A stretch of DNA of 11,434 bases, taken from assembly GCA_947165615.1 (NCBI GenBank), contig CAMVBD010000009.1, positions 1 to 11,434 on the forward strand. The letters are read 5' to 3'. This DNA comes from an uncultured Clostridia bacterium (lineage in GTDB: Bacteria; Bacillota; Clostridia; Oscillospirales; Acutalibacteraceae). The position numbers were made by a program, and so were the translations under genes. How positions within the stretch are numbered: position 1 is the first letter of the stretch; each line of letters starts with the position of its first letter. The notes beneath the pieces are model-generated. The model did not search any database and was not told the origin of the DNA. It worked only from the letters and a program-made list of their open reading frames with translations. Of the stretch, positions 1 to 6,121 are shown one piece after another.

Positions 1-168
1 ATTTCTCAACTGTATTCAGCAAAAATACTGCGATTACATCATTTTTCGTTTTGCCAACTATGATTGTCTCTTGGGCAAAAATGACCCCAAGCAGAGGTCA
101 CGCCCGCACGCCGTATTTCTTTGTCTACTGCGACGCAAAAAATGAGCGTGGAAATATCCGAAACTGAC
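1..168. other. Left-edge stretch, no gene called
   Basis: Two plus-strand frames are open from the window edge: one ends near base 148, the other at a TGA at 165-167, just before a promoter. Neither has a start codon context or a recognisable domain, so either could be the tail of a gene cut by the window edge, or chance. A weak hairpin (CTTGGG near 70 with CCCAAG near 89) is also present. A long minus-strand frame (58-315) crosses the promoter and leader described next and resembles nothing I know. Confidence 0.3.
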
Positions 169-197
169 TTGACTTTCCGGTGGGAGAGAGCTACGAT
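169..197 (+). promoter_or_regulatory. Sigma-A type promoter for the small Cys-rich gene
   Basis: TTGACT (169-174), a 17-nt spacer and TACGAT (192-197) match the vegetative sigma consensus closely. Transcription would start near base 204, giving a leader of about 125 nt before the TTG start at 329. This is inferred from sequence match and position only. Confidence 0.6.
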
Positions 198-203
198 TAG
201 CAA

Positions 204-328
204 AACAGAAAGGCTGATGCTGTATGAATAAACGCTCTATCTCCCCTTGGCAGATAAGTTGCCTGTAAGAGAGCATATTTCCTTGACGACTCTTGCAGGC
301 GGCCCGAACTGTCAAGGAGTGATCACAA
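204..328 (+). promoter_or_regulatory. Structured 5' leader with sequestered RBS and possible leader peptide
   Basis: The SD of the next gene (AAGGAG, 314-319) lies inside the 3' arm of a stem: TCCTTGAC (280-287) pairs perfectly with GTCAAGGA (311-318) across a 23-nt loop. Upstream, GCTCT (234-238) can pair with AGAGC (270-274), enclosing a GGCA/TGCC hairpin (249-252 with 260-263). A 14-codon open frame, MNKRSISPWQISCL (224-268), follows AAAGG at 209-213; an overlapping 4-codon frame MLYE starts at 217. Short peptide, stacked hairpins and a masked SD together are the layout of translational attenuators such as those upstream of erm or cat genes. Whether the peptide is made is unknown. Confidence 0.4.
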
Positions 329-577
329 TTGAACAGAGATCGCAGTTACTATCGTAAACAGCGCAAACGCGCCATTCACCGCAAGGAGGGGATTCTCCGG
401 CGTATTGGCGGAGAAGAGTATGTCCAAGCATGGGCACACGGATCGACTGGTCGCTTTGCAAAAGGGAAGATCCATTGCTCCTGCTGGATGTGCCGTAGTA
501 AGTCTTATGACGAACCGCAGATCCGGGATAAGCGGATGGCTGCAGATGCAGCAGAACAGCTCCGTGAGATCGAATGA
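329..577 (+). CDS. Small Cys-rich basic protein, HCSCxMCR family
   Basis: An 82-residue protein starting at TTG, chosen because AAGGAG lies 9 nt upstream and the N-terminus (MNRDRSYYRKQRKR) begins there. The first 30 residues are strongly basic. The centre carries KGKIHCSCWMCRSKSYDEP, with three closely spaced Cys and a His that could bind a metal, followed by an acidic helix-like tail. I recognise the KGKIHCSCxxC pattern from small uncharacterised bacterial proteins, and recall similar ones near RtcB/PrfH RNA-repair genes in Clostridia. No such partner is visible here. A nucleic-acid or ribosome-associated role is a guess from the basic N-terminus. The gene is monocistronic, with its own promoter, a structured leader and a terminator 12 nt after the stop. 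Confidence 0.75.
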   Translation: MNRDRSYYRKQRKRAIHRKEGILRRIGGEEYVQAWAHGSTGRFAKGKIHCSCWMCRSKSYDEPQIRDKRMAADAAEQLREIE

Positions 578-588
578 GCTGACAGCAG

Positions 589-627
589 AAAACGCTCCTG
601 CACCGAAATTGGTGTGGGAGCGGTTTT
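589..627 (+). terminator. Intrinsic terminator after the small Cys-rich gene
   Basis: AAAACGCTCC-TG-CACC (589-604) pairs with GGTG-TG-GGAGCGGTTTT (611-627) across a GAAATT loop. Two wobble pairs and one bulged G are tolerated, and the stem runs into a T tract. Confidence 0.8.
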
Positions 628-765
628 GCTATGACCACATATCCGACCATAACGGGAGGCGGAGCGGGCGGAAACAGTGGAGATAAGAGCGCCGGAGAGC
701 ATTTTTTCCGGAACAGAACGCGCCGGAAACGTCTATTCGGCAACAGAAAAAAGGTCTCGGGGCGG
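628..765. other. Non-coding stretch abutting the tRNA fragment (putative element end)
   Basis: No credible gene is seen. A perfect 7-bp inverted repeat, TTTCCGG (705-711) and CCGGAAA (723-729), separated by 11 nt, lies about 40 bp before the tRNA homology. It could be a recombinase or excisionase site, but this is inference. Open frames here on the minus strand are antisense translations of the tRNA fragment. CGGAGCG (660-666) resembles a tRNA-Pro 5' acceptor arm, but no D-arm follows and the distance is too long for a tRNA. Confidence 0.35.
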
Positions 766-810
766 TTTGGGAGCAGGATGCCGTGGGTTCAAGTCCCGCC
801 ACTCCGACCA
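766..810 (+). other. 3' half of tRNA-Pro(TGG): attachment-site remnant
   Basis: From base 766 the sequence reads as a tRNA from position 32 to the CCA end: anticodon loop TTTGGGA (TGG, proline), 3' anticodon arm GCAGG, variable ATGCC, T-arm GTGGG-TTCAAGT-CCCGC, acceptor CACTCCG, discriminator A, encoded CCA (808-810). The 5' partners are absent: bases 761-765 are GGCGG where CCTGC is needed to pair with GCAGG, and no D-arm precedes. Homology therefore starts exactly at the anticodon loop, a common crossover point for tyrosine recombinases integrating into tRNA genes. The likely reading is the displaced half-site (attL or attR) of an element lying to the left, with the intact tRNA at its far end. 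A decayed tRNA whose 5' half was deleted is the alternative. Confidence 0.8.
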
Positions 811-811
811 T

Positions 812-852
812 GAAAAAAGCGCTTTTTGTCGGTAGACAAAAGCACTTTTTTC
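812..852 (+). terminator. Intrinsic terminator of the former tRNA-Pro unit
   Basis: GAAAAAAGCGCTTTTTGTC (812-830) pairs with GACAAAAGCACTTTTTTC (835-852) over a GGTA loop, with one bulge and one wobble. It begins one base after CCA, as expected for the terminator of a tRNA transcript, and ends in six T. Confidence 0.75.
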
Positions 853-855
853 AAC

Positions 856-1028
856 GAAATCCGTCCTTACGGACGGGTGAAATCCACCTTCGGCGGGTGA
901 AATCGCTGCGCGGCGAAATCCCGCTAAAGCGGGGTGCGGGACGGATTTCATTTCACCCGAGGACGAAGTCCGAGGATTTCACCAATGGCATTGGCCGTTG
1001 ATTTCACCGCGGCCGGGGCCGCGATTTC
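856..1028. repeat. GAAATC/GATTTC mini-hairpin array
   Basis: Four direct GAAATC copies (856, 879, 899, 915) are followed by four inverted GATTTC copies (944, 975, 1000, 1023), 16-31 nt apart. Nearly every gap is filled by its own small palindrome: CCGTCC-ttac-GGACGG, CCaCC-ttc-GGcGG, CCCGCT-aa-AGCGGG, GGAC-gaa-GTCC, AATGGC-attg-GCCGTT, CGCGGCC-gg-GGCCGCG. The hairpin sequences differ while the spacer motif is kept. On a larger scale GAAATCCGTCC (856-866) is the exact reverse complement of GGACGGATTTC (939-949), and GGTGAAATC units face GATTTCACC units, so the whole block can also fold as a larger cruciform. It ends 4 bp before a promoter for a four-helix-bundle protein gene. It is not a CRISPR: the repeat is only 6-9 bp and the spacers are self-complementary. 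Confidence 0.85.
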
Positions 1029-1032
1029 ACTG

Positions 1033-1061
1033 TTGCTCTTTCAGGTTCCATATGATATGAT
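1033..1061 (+). promoter_or_regulatory. Sigma-A type promoter of the four-helix-bundle gene
   Basis: TTGCTC (1033-1038), 17 nt, TATGAT (1056-1061), then an SD GAGGTG at 1068-1073 placed 6 nt before the ATG at 1080. It starts right after the hairpin array and now reads through into the frameshifted GH43 gene. Confidence 0.6.
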
Positions 1062-1079
1062 GTTCATGAGGTGACTTCT

Positions 1080-1175
1080 ATGGCCGAAAGCAAACTTGCC
1101 GCACTTTCAATGGATTTTGCCGTTAAAGTACTGAGACTGTGTGACAGGATACCGGAAGCGGAGGGTCTATGTTGA
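1080..1175 (+). pseudogene. Truncated four-helix-bundle (S23/avd-like) protein, N-terminal fragment
   Basis: The frame starts with a good SD and ATG and reads MAESKLAALSMDFAVKVLRL, then CDRI, matching my memory of the N-terminus of four-helix-bundle proteins of the 23S rRNA intervening-sequence/avd-like family. That family is normally about 115-125 residues. After residue 24 the similarity stops and the frame runs 7 unrelated residues into the SD and start of the GH43 gene, ending at TGA 1173-1175. The break at about 1151 is therefore a deletion or rearrangement joint. Family members occur inside 23S rRNA genes and with diversity-generating retroelements, and also as stand-alone genes. Here the fragment sits directly behind the hairpin array, suggesting the two moved as one unit. 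Identification rests on 24 residues. Confidence 0.6.
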
Positions 1176-2052
1176 AAACAGAAGAAATACGCGTGCGGGA
1201 CCCCTTTGTGGTACTGCACGGGGATACGTACTATTTATACGCCACCACCGGGGAGACCGTCTGTTCCTGTTATCGGAGCAAGGACCTTGCGAACTGGGAG
1301 GAAGGACGCGTCGTTTTTGAGATCCCGAAGGATTTTTGGGCATGCAAGGACGTTTGGGCGGGCGAAGTGCACCGGTACAACGGGAAATTTTATCTGTTTG
1401 TCTCGCTGCTGGGCAAAAACGGCCTGCGCGGGACGCAGGTGGCGGTCGCGGACGGGCCGGAAGGCCCGTTTCTGCCCCTGACGGATCGCCCCGTGACGCC
1501 CGCCGGGCAGAGCTGCATCGACGGCACGCTGTACGTGGAAGACGGGGTCCCGTATATCGTCTATTCCCACGATTGGCCGGATCATTACGTGCCGGAAAAG
1601 GACGCGTACGTGGGAGAGATCTGCGCGGCGAGACTGTCGCCGGATCTGAAGGAGCTCGTGGGGCAGCCCTTCGTTCTGTTTGCCTCCGACGACGCGCCGA
1701 TCTCCAAAGAGACGCCGCACCATATTGACCATAACGGAAAAAATGCGTCCGTTACGGCTCGGACGGGCCGTTTTTGCGCCGGTTTGAGGACGGGCGGCTG
1801 GTGCTGATCTGGTCGCCGTATTTAGAAGACAACTACGTCGTGCTCGGCGCGGTTTCCGAAAGCGGGAGCGTGACGGGCCCCTGGCGGCATATGGAAAGCC
1901 CGGTATATGACCGCGACGGCGGGCACGCGATGCTGTTTACCGATCAGGACGGCGTCCTTTTGATGGCGCTGCATTCCCCCGAACGCTTCGGAGCGGAGCG
2001 CGCCCGGTTCTTTCCGGTTGTATGCAAGGAAGGCCGGCTGCAGATCCATTGA
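1169..2052 (+). pseudogene. GH43 family glycoside hydrolase, frameshifted
   Basis: GH43 enzymes are five-bladed beta-propeller arabinosidases/xylosidases. The first frame (1169-1807) starts at ATG with GGAGGG only 3 nt upstream. It shows VRDPF with the base Asp (D11), WAGEVH, SCIDGTLYVEDG with the pKa-modulating Asp (D118), and YVGEICAARLSPDL. It then loses sense after NGKNASVT near 1756. The family continuation DGPFLRRFEDGRLVLIWSPY resumes in another frame from 1762 and runs to the stop at 2050-2052. Removing the 5 nt at 1757-1761 (GCTCG) restores VTDGPFL exactly, so a 5-nt insertion is the simplest explanation; a sequencing error is possible. Restored length is about 292 residues, normal for a single-domain GH43. 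No signal peptide. The usual general-acid Glu motif reads DGP here, so the acid may be another Glu such as E150. Confidence 0.8.
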
Positions 2053-2077
2053 CTTCATTCGGCCGATATGCTATGAT
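2049..2077 (+). promoter_or_regulatory. Near-consensus sigma-A promoter
   Basis: TTGACT (2049-2054), exactly 17 nt, TATGAT (2072-2077). It overlaps the GH43 stop codon. The next intact gene downstream is the radical SAM gene at 2261, giving a leader of about 175 nt that contains a coding remnant. It may originally have served a gene now deleted. Confidence 0.6.
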
Positions 2078-2092
2078 AGAAACCGAAGACCG

Positions 2093-2203
2093 GGCGCAAA
2101 GCGCATTACGGTTTACCGCGGGGGCGAAGTCACCGAGCTTTGCGGCTGCACCCTCACTTTGACGCTGGACAACCGGGAAGGCGTGTTTGTGACGGTCGAG
2201 TAA
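2093..2203 (+). pseudogene. C-terminal remnant of an unidentified (possibly glycosidase) gene
   Basis: In the frame ending at TAA 2201-2203 the last ~36 residues read KRITVYRGGEVTEL, then CTLTLTLDNREGVFVTVE. This is an alternating beta-strand pattern ending in NREGVFVTVE, which resembles the C-terminal beta-sandwich of glycoside hydrolases in style. No plausible start precedes it: the sequence before base ~2090 is the promoter. I read it as the tail of a gene whose body was lost by deletion. The parent family is not identified, and a chance open frame cannot be excluded. Confidence 0.35.
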
Positions 2204-2260
2204 GCCCTGTGCCGGCAAGGCGCATACAAAGACGCCCGTGATACGTTTTCAAAAACCGAT

Positions 2261-3328
2261 ATGAAACCGCTGACATTACTCATCAAGCCCGCAGCCGGGC
2301 TGTGCAACATGGACTGCCGCTACTGCTTTTACAAAGCCGCAAGCAAAGACAGGGAAAACCGCGTCATGTCCGCCGAAACGGTCGACGCGCTGATACAAAA
2401 GATCAAAGCGTATCAGCCGTCGGCTTTGTCCGTATTGTTTCAGGGCGGCGAGCCGACGCTTGCCGGACTTGATTTTTTCCGGTATTTTATCGGCCGCGTT
2501 CAGGAAAACCTTTCCGTTCCGGTGCAATACGCCCTGCAAACCAACGGTTTATTGATCGATGCGGCATACGCGGCGTTTTTTAAGACATACGGTTTTCTGA
2601 TCGGGGTGTCGCTGGACGGGGACCGGAAAACCAACGACCGCTACCGGCGCGACAAGAACGGCGGCGGCGTTTTGCCGCGGGTCCTGGAGGCGGTTTCGCT
2701 GCTGCGCAGGTACGGGGTGGCTTTCAATATCCTTTCGGTGGTCGACGACGAAAACGCCCGGGATCTTGAGAACACGTGGCAGTTTTTTAAAAAACAGGGC
2801 TTCGAGTATCTGCAATTCATCCCTTACGTTGACGAGGGAGGCGGCGTTTCGCTCTCCGAGGAAGCGTATGAGACCTTTTTGAAACAGTCGTTCGACCTGT
2901 GGTATGCCGACTGTATGCACGGGAAGTACGTCTCCGTCCGGCATATCGACAACTACATCGGCATCCTGCTCGGGCGTCCGCCCGAAAACTGCGCCATGTG
3001 CGGCGTATGCGGGAGTTATTTTGTCGTGGAAGCGAACGGCGATCTGTATCCCTGCGATTTTTACTGCAAAGAGCCGTACCGGCTCGGCAGTATTTTCGAC
3101 GCGGACCCGTTTTCGGTCGGCGAAAAGCAGCGCCGCTTCATCGCCGCGTCCGAAACCATCCACGGGCATTGCAGAGCCTGCGAATATTACGCGCTGTGCC
3201 GCGGCGGCTGCCGCCGGGACAGAACGGAGCGCGATACAAAGAACCGCTGGTGCCGGGTCTATCGCAACTTTTTTGCCTATGCCGGCGAACGCATGCTGCG
3301 CGCCGCGGACCTTTTTGCCGGAAGATAG
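2261..3328 (+). CDS. Radical SAM/SPASM enzyme, anaerobic sulfatase-maturase-like (anSME)
   Basis: A 355-residue radical SAM protein, close to the ~370 of anSMEs. C15-x3-C19-x2-C22 (CNMDCRYC) binds the SAM [4Fe-4S] cluster, followed by YKAAS, GGEP (62-65) and the QTNG strand (93-96). The C-terminal SPASM region has C244, C247, C250, C265, C269, C304, C307, C313, C317 and C331, enough for two auxiliary clusters. YPCDFYC (263-269) matches the motif holding the proposed catalytic Asp of anSMEs. Characterised relatives oxidise an active-site Cys or Ser of sulfatases to formylglycine in the cytoplasm; other relatives modify peptides. No sulfatase or small precursor peptide is seen nearby, so the substrate is open. 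The start has no clear SD, but a later ATG would remove the cluster motif. Confidence 0.85.
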   Translation: MKPLTLLIKPAAGLCNMDCRYCFYKAASKDRENRVMSAETVDALIQKIKAYQPSALSVLFQGGEPTLAGLDFFRYFIGRVQENLSVPVQYALQTNGLLIDAAYAAFFKTYGFLIGVSLDGDRKTNDRYRRDKNGGGVLPRVLEAVSLLRRYGVAFNILSVVDDENARDLENTWQFFKKQGFEYLQFIPYVDEGGGVSLSEEAYETFLKQSFDLWYADCMHGKYVSVRHIDNYIGILLGRPPENCAMCGVCGSYFVVEANGDLYPCDFYCKEPYRLGSIFDADPFSVGEKQRRFIAASETIHGHCRACEYYALCRGGCRRDRTERDTKNRWCRVYRNFFAYAGERMLRAADLFAGR

Positions 3329-3418
3329 CGCGAGGACGGGGCTTATTCCCCGCAAGCACAAGGCGCGGACGCGGTTTCCGGCTCCCGCAGGCTACGGGGC
3401 GGGGACCGGCCGTTCGGG

Positions 3419-3450
3419 CGCCGGCTGCCCTTTACGGGCACGGCGTCTTT
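3419..3450 (+). terminator. Possible terminator after the radical SAM gene
   Basis: CGCCG (3419-3423) pairs with CGGCG (3441-3445) and TGCCC (3426-3430) with GGGCA (3436-3440), with a GC bulge, followed by TCTTT. The T run is short, so it is weak. The rest of 3329-3497 is GC-rich with no gene and no good promoter recognised. Confidence 0.4.
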
Positions 3451-3497
3451 GCGCCGTACCTGTATCTGACGCCTGAAAAACGAAAGGAGACGGACCC

Positions 3498-6005
3498 ATG
3501 GCAAGCATTTACATGACAAAGCCGAGCGAGAGCGGGATCGCGCTCGGCGGGATCGGCGCGGGGAGCGTCGAGCTGTTCCCCGACGGGGAATTCCACTATT
3601 GGCAGATTGCCAATCCCCCGCGTTTGACCGAGGTCTGCTGGGAGAGAAAGGCCGACGACGGCGAAAGCCACACCGGCGCCCTGTCCTTTTGGGTCCGCGC
3701 AACAAAGGAGGGCGAAAGGCCCGTCGTCCGGAAATTAGGGCTGAAGACCGACGCGGACGATTTTACCTACCGGATGTTTCCGTGGAACAAGCCGGTGGAG
3801 GGCATTTCGTTTGACGGGCGTTTTCCCGTGTGCGGCCTGCAATATGAAGACCGGGCGCTGCCCTGCAGGGTGACGGGAAAGGCGGTGGCGCCCTTTGTGC
3901 CGCATGAGACCGATATTGCCGCGACACCCGGCTTTTTTATGGATTTTACGGTCGAAAACCCGGGGGACGAGCCGCTGACGGTCAGTCTGCTCGGGACGCT
4001 TGTGCCGTCCTTTTGCAACGACGGCGGGTGCCGGAACACGCTTGAAAGAGACGCCGACGGCGTGCGCGTGACGCTGTATCCGGCAAAAAAGACCGACGCG
4101 CCGAATTGCGGAGAGGTCGCCCTCGCGCTCGGCGGCGACGGCGAAAAGAGTTATATTACGGGCGAATACCGGCGTTTTTTGCGGGAATACATTTTTGACG
4201 ACGACCGCTACGGCGTCAGTCAGGAGTCCGTGCTGTTCGGCTTTCGGGAGACGGGGCGTCTGCCGGACAGCGAGGCGGGGTCTCCCCCGCCCGAGATTCC
4301 CGAAGACCTGAACGCCCTGTCCGACGGCGAAGTGCAGGCGCTTTGCGACGCGTACCTCGAATACCCCTTCGCGCGGTCGGTGCTTTGCCGCATCCGCGAA
4401 ACGGCGCCCGCGTTCCCGAAAAACCGGGAGGAGCAGATCGACCTTTTGGACGCCCTTTGGGGACAGGAGCGCCTGCAAGTCCGGGACCCCGCCGCGTTCG
4501 GCGCGGCGGCGCTGTGCTCGACGCTGACCCTTGCCCCGGGCGAACGGAAGACCGCGCGCTTTATTCTGACGTGGTACTTTCCGAACCATTTCGCAAAAGA
4601 CGGGCGGCGGCTCGGGCATTATTACGAAAATCTCTTTTCCGGCGCGGCGCAGGCAAACGCGTTTTTGCGGTCTCATCCCGAGATCTGTGACAGGGCCGCC
4701 GCGTTTTCGGACCTCCTTTACCATACGACCCTGCCGGGGTCCTACCCGGACTGCTGGAGCGGGCACCTTTCGACCCTTGTCAAATGCGCGTGGCTGCTAA
4801 GGGACGGCAAGTTCGGCCTGTGGGAGGGGCAGGGCTTCTGCGGCTTTCACACCACCGACATCACCTACCACGCCTCCTTTGGACTTTTGGCGCTGTTTCC
4901 GGACCTGCAATTGCGGCAGATGCGCATGGGCGCGGCCTTTCAGCGCGAGGACGGGCGCGTGCACCACTTTTTTACCCCGGACCTGGACCACGTCGGCAAC
5001 GGCTACGAGCGCGTGGACATGAACAACCAGTTTGTGCTGATGACGCTGCGCGACTACCTCTACACCGGCGACAGGGTCTATCTCAAAGACCTGTGGCCGC
5101 ACGTCGAACGCGCCATGGATTCCATTGAACGCCTGGACGGCGACGGCGACGGGCTACCGGACCGGGAGACCAAGCGCAACACCTACGACGCGTGGAATCT
5201 GTCCGGCACGCCGGCGTACATTTCGGTTTTGTGGCTGGCGGCGCTGAAGGCCGCCGTACGCATTGCGGACGAAATGGGGGACAGGGAACGCGCCGCCCAC
5301 TGGCAAAAAACGCTGCAAAAGGGACGCGCTTCCCTTGAAGCGCGGCTGTGGAACGGGGAATACTACGACCTGTGGCGGGACGGCGACGAAAAGGACGAGA
5401 CCCTGATGACGGATCAGCTGGACGGCGAATGGTTTTTGCGGGTCGCAGGCATCGGCGGCAATCTGCCGGACGAAAGGATAAAAGCCGTCCTTCGCATCGT
5501 TTTGGAACAAAACTTTGACCCGGACGGCGGGCTTGTCAACGCCGCCTGTCCGAAAGGGCGGCGCACGACGCTGTATTCGTACAAAAACTGCCAGACCGAG
5601 GCCAACTGGACCGGCATTATCTACCTGACGGCGGCGCTGTGCCTCAGCGTCGGTCTGACCGGCGAAGCCGACGCCCTTGTTTCGACGGTTCAGAATAACC
5701 AGGCGCGCTTCGGCGCCACGTGGGACCACTGGGAGTGCGGGCACCACTACTCCCGCCCGATGTCGAGCTGGACGACGCTGACCGCCGCCCTGGGGCTTCA
5801 GATCGACGCCGCAAATAAGACCCTGCGCCTCTCCCCCGCTTTTCGGGACGTCACCCTGCCGCTGTGCGTCCCCGGCTTTCTCGGGACGGTCGAGGTCCGA
5901 AACGGCGAGGTCGCGATCGACCCGCTTGCGGGCAGCCTCGACGGCTGGAGCGTGCTGACCGCACAGGGCCGCCCCGTCTCCGTCAGCCCCCGAACCGCCC
6001 GCTGA
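3498..6005 (+). CDS. GH116 family beta-glycosidase (GBA2-like)
   Basis: An 835-residue protein. ATG follows AAAGGAG by 9 nt. The N-terminal beta-sandwich opens with GIALGGIGAGSVELFPDGEF, typical of GH116 (about residues 13-32). The catalytic (alpha/alpha)6 barrel follows from about 400: WEGQGFCGFHTTDITYHASF has the likely nucleophile E443; DGDGDGLPD (548-555) precedes NTYDAWNLSG with the likely acid/base D564; ECGHHYSRPMSSW (746-758) matches the conserved YSRP segment. Characterised members are retaining beta-glucosidases, beta-xylosidases or glucosylceramidases. No signal peptide, so probably cytoplasmic on imported beta-glycosides. The E443-D564 spacing of 121 is shorter than the ~150 I recall for TxGH116 (E441/D593) and human GBA2 (E527/D677), suggesting a divergent subgroup. 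It ends at a strong terminator facing a convergent GH43. Confidence 0.88.
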   Translation: MASIYMTKPSESGIALGGIGAGSVELFPDGEFHYWQIANPPRLTEVCWERKADDGESHTGALSFWVRATKEGERPVVRKLGLKTDADDFTYRMFPWNKPVEGISFDGRFPVCGLQYEDRALPCRVTGKAVAPFVPHETDIAATPGFFMDFTVENPGDEPLTVSLLGTLVPSFCNDGGCRNTLERDADGVRVTLYPAKKTDAPNCGEVALALGGDGEKSYITGEYRRFLREYIFDDDRYGVSQESVLFGFRETGRLPDSEAGSPPPEIPEDLNALSDGEVQALCDAYLEYPFARSVLCRIRETAPAFPKNREEQIDLLDALWGQERLQVRDPAAFGAAALCSTLTLAPGERKTARFILTWYFPNHFAKDGRRLGHYYENLFSGAAQANAFLRSHPEICDRAAAFSDLLYHTTLPGSYPDCWSGHLSTLVKCAWLLRDGKFGLWEGQGFCGFHTTDITYHASFGLLALFPDLQLRQMRMGAAFQREDGRVHHFFTPDLDHVGNGYERVDMNNQFVLMTLRDYLYTGDRVYLKDLWPHVERAMDSIERLDGDGDGLPDRETKRNTYDAWNLSGTPAYISVLWLAALKAAVRIADEMGDRERAAHWQKTLQKGRASLEARLWNGEYYDLWRDGDEKDETLMTDQLDGEWFLRVAGIGGNLPDERIKAVLRIVLEQNFDPDGGLVNAACPKGRRTTLYSYKNCQTEANWTGIIYLTAALCLSVGLTGEADALVSTVQNNQARFGATWDHWECGHHYSRPMSSWTTLTAALGLQIDAANKTLRLSPAFRDVTLPLCVPGFLGTVEVRNGEVAIDPLAGSLDGWSVLTAQGRPVSVSPRTAR

Positions 6006-6040
6006 CGCGAATCGACCGCCGTATTTTTGACAGACGCAAA

Positions 6041-6076
6041 CGCCGGCCGCCCCTTCGGGCAGCCGGCGTCTTTTTT
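6041..6076 (+). terminator. Strong intrinsic terminator of the GH116 gene
   Basis: CGCCGGC (6041-6047) pairs with GCCGGCG (6062-6068) and GCCC (6049-6052) with GGGC (6057-6060) around a CTTC loop, with one internal mismatch, followed by TCTTTTTT. On the minus strand the T tract is poor, so it mainly serves the plus-strand gene. Confidence 0.85.
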
Positions 6077-6121
6077 CGGTCAGCCTTCGGGAAGCGAAGG
6101 CAAAGTCGGTTTATTTGGCAG

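Noticed and set aside
660..810. A complete or intron-containing tRNA-Pro using CGGAGCG at 660 as 5' acceptor arm
   Set aside because: The span is 151 nt, no D-arm is present, the 5' anticodon arm does not pair, and the insert shows no group I intron features.
629..951. Minus-strand open frames reading MVGVAGLEPTASCSQT and WSEWRDLNPRHPAPK
   Set aside because: These are well-known spurious translations of the antisense strand of tRNA genes; they cover the tRNA-Pro fragment.
856..1028. CRISPR array
   Set aside because: The repeated motif is only 6-9 bp, changes orientation midway, and the intervals are palindromes of unequal length.
1774..2052. Independent small gene starting at TTG 1774
   Set aside because: It is the continuation of GH43 after the frameshift; no SD or promoter of its own.
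2549..3361. 270-codon minus-strand open frame opposite the radical SAM gene
   Set aside because: Antisense shadow with no recognisable motif, while the plus strand has all radical SAM and SPASM Cys.
2899..3516. Arg-rich plus-strand open frame running past the radical SAM stop into GH116
   Set aside because: Off-frame shadow of the radical SAM gene; the extra tail is GC-rich intergenic sequence without a domain.
3735..4766. 343-codon minus-strand open frame inside GH116
   Set aside because: Shadow of a GC-rich gene: arginine-rich, no domain, no SD, fully antisense to well-supported GH116 coding.
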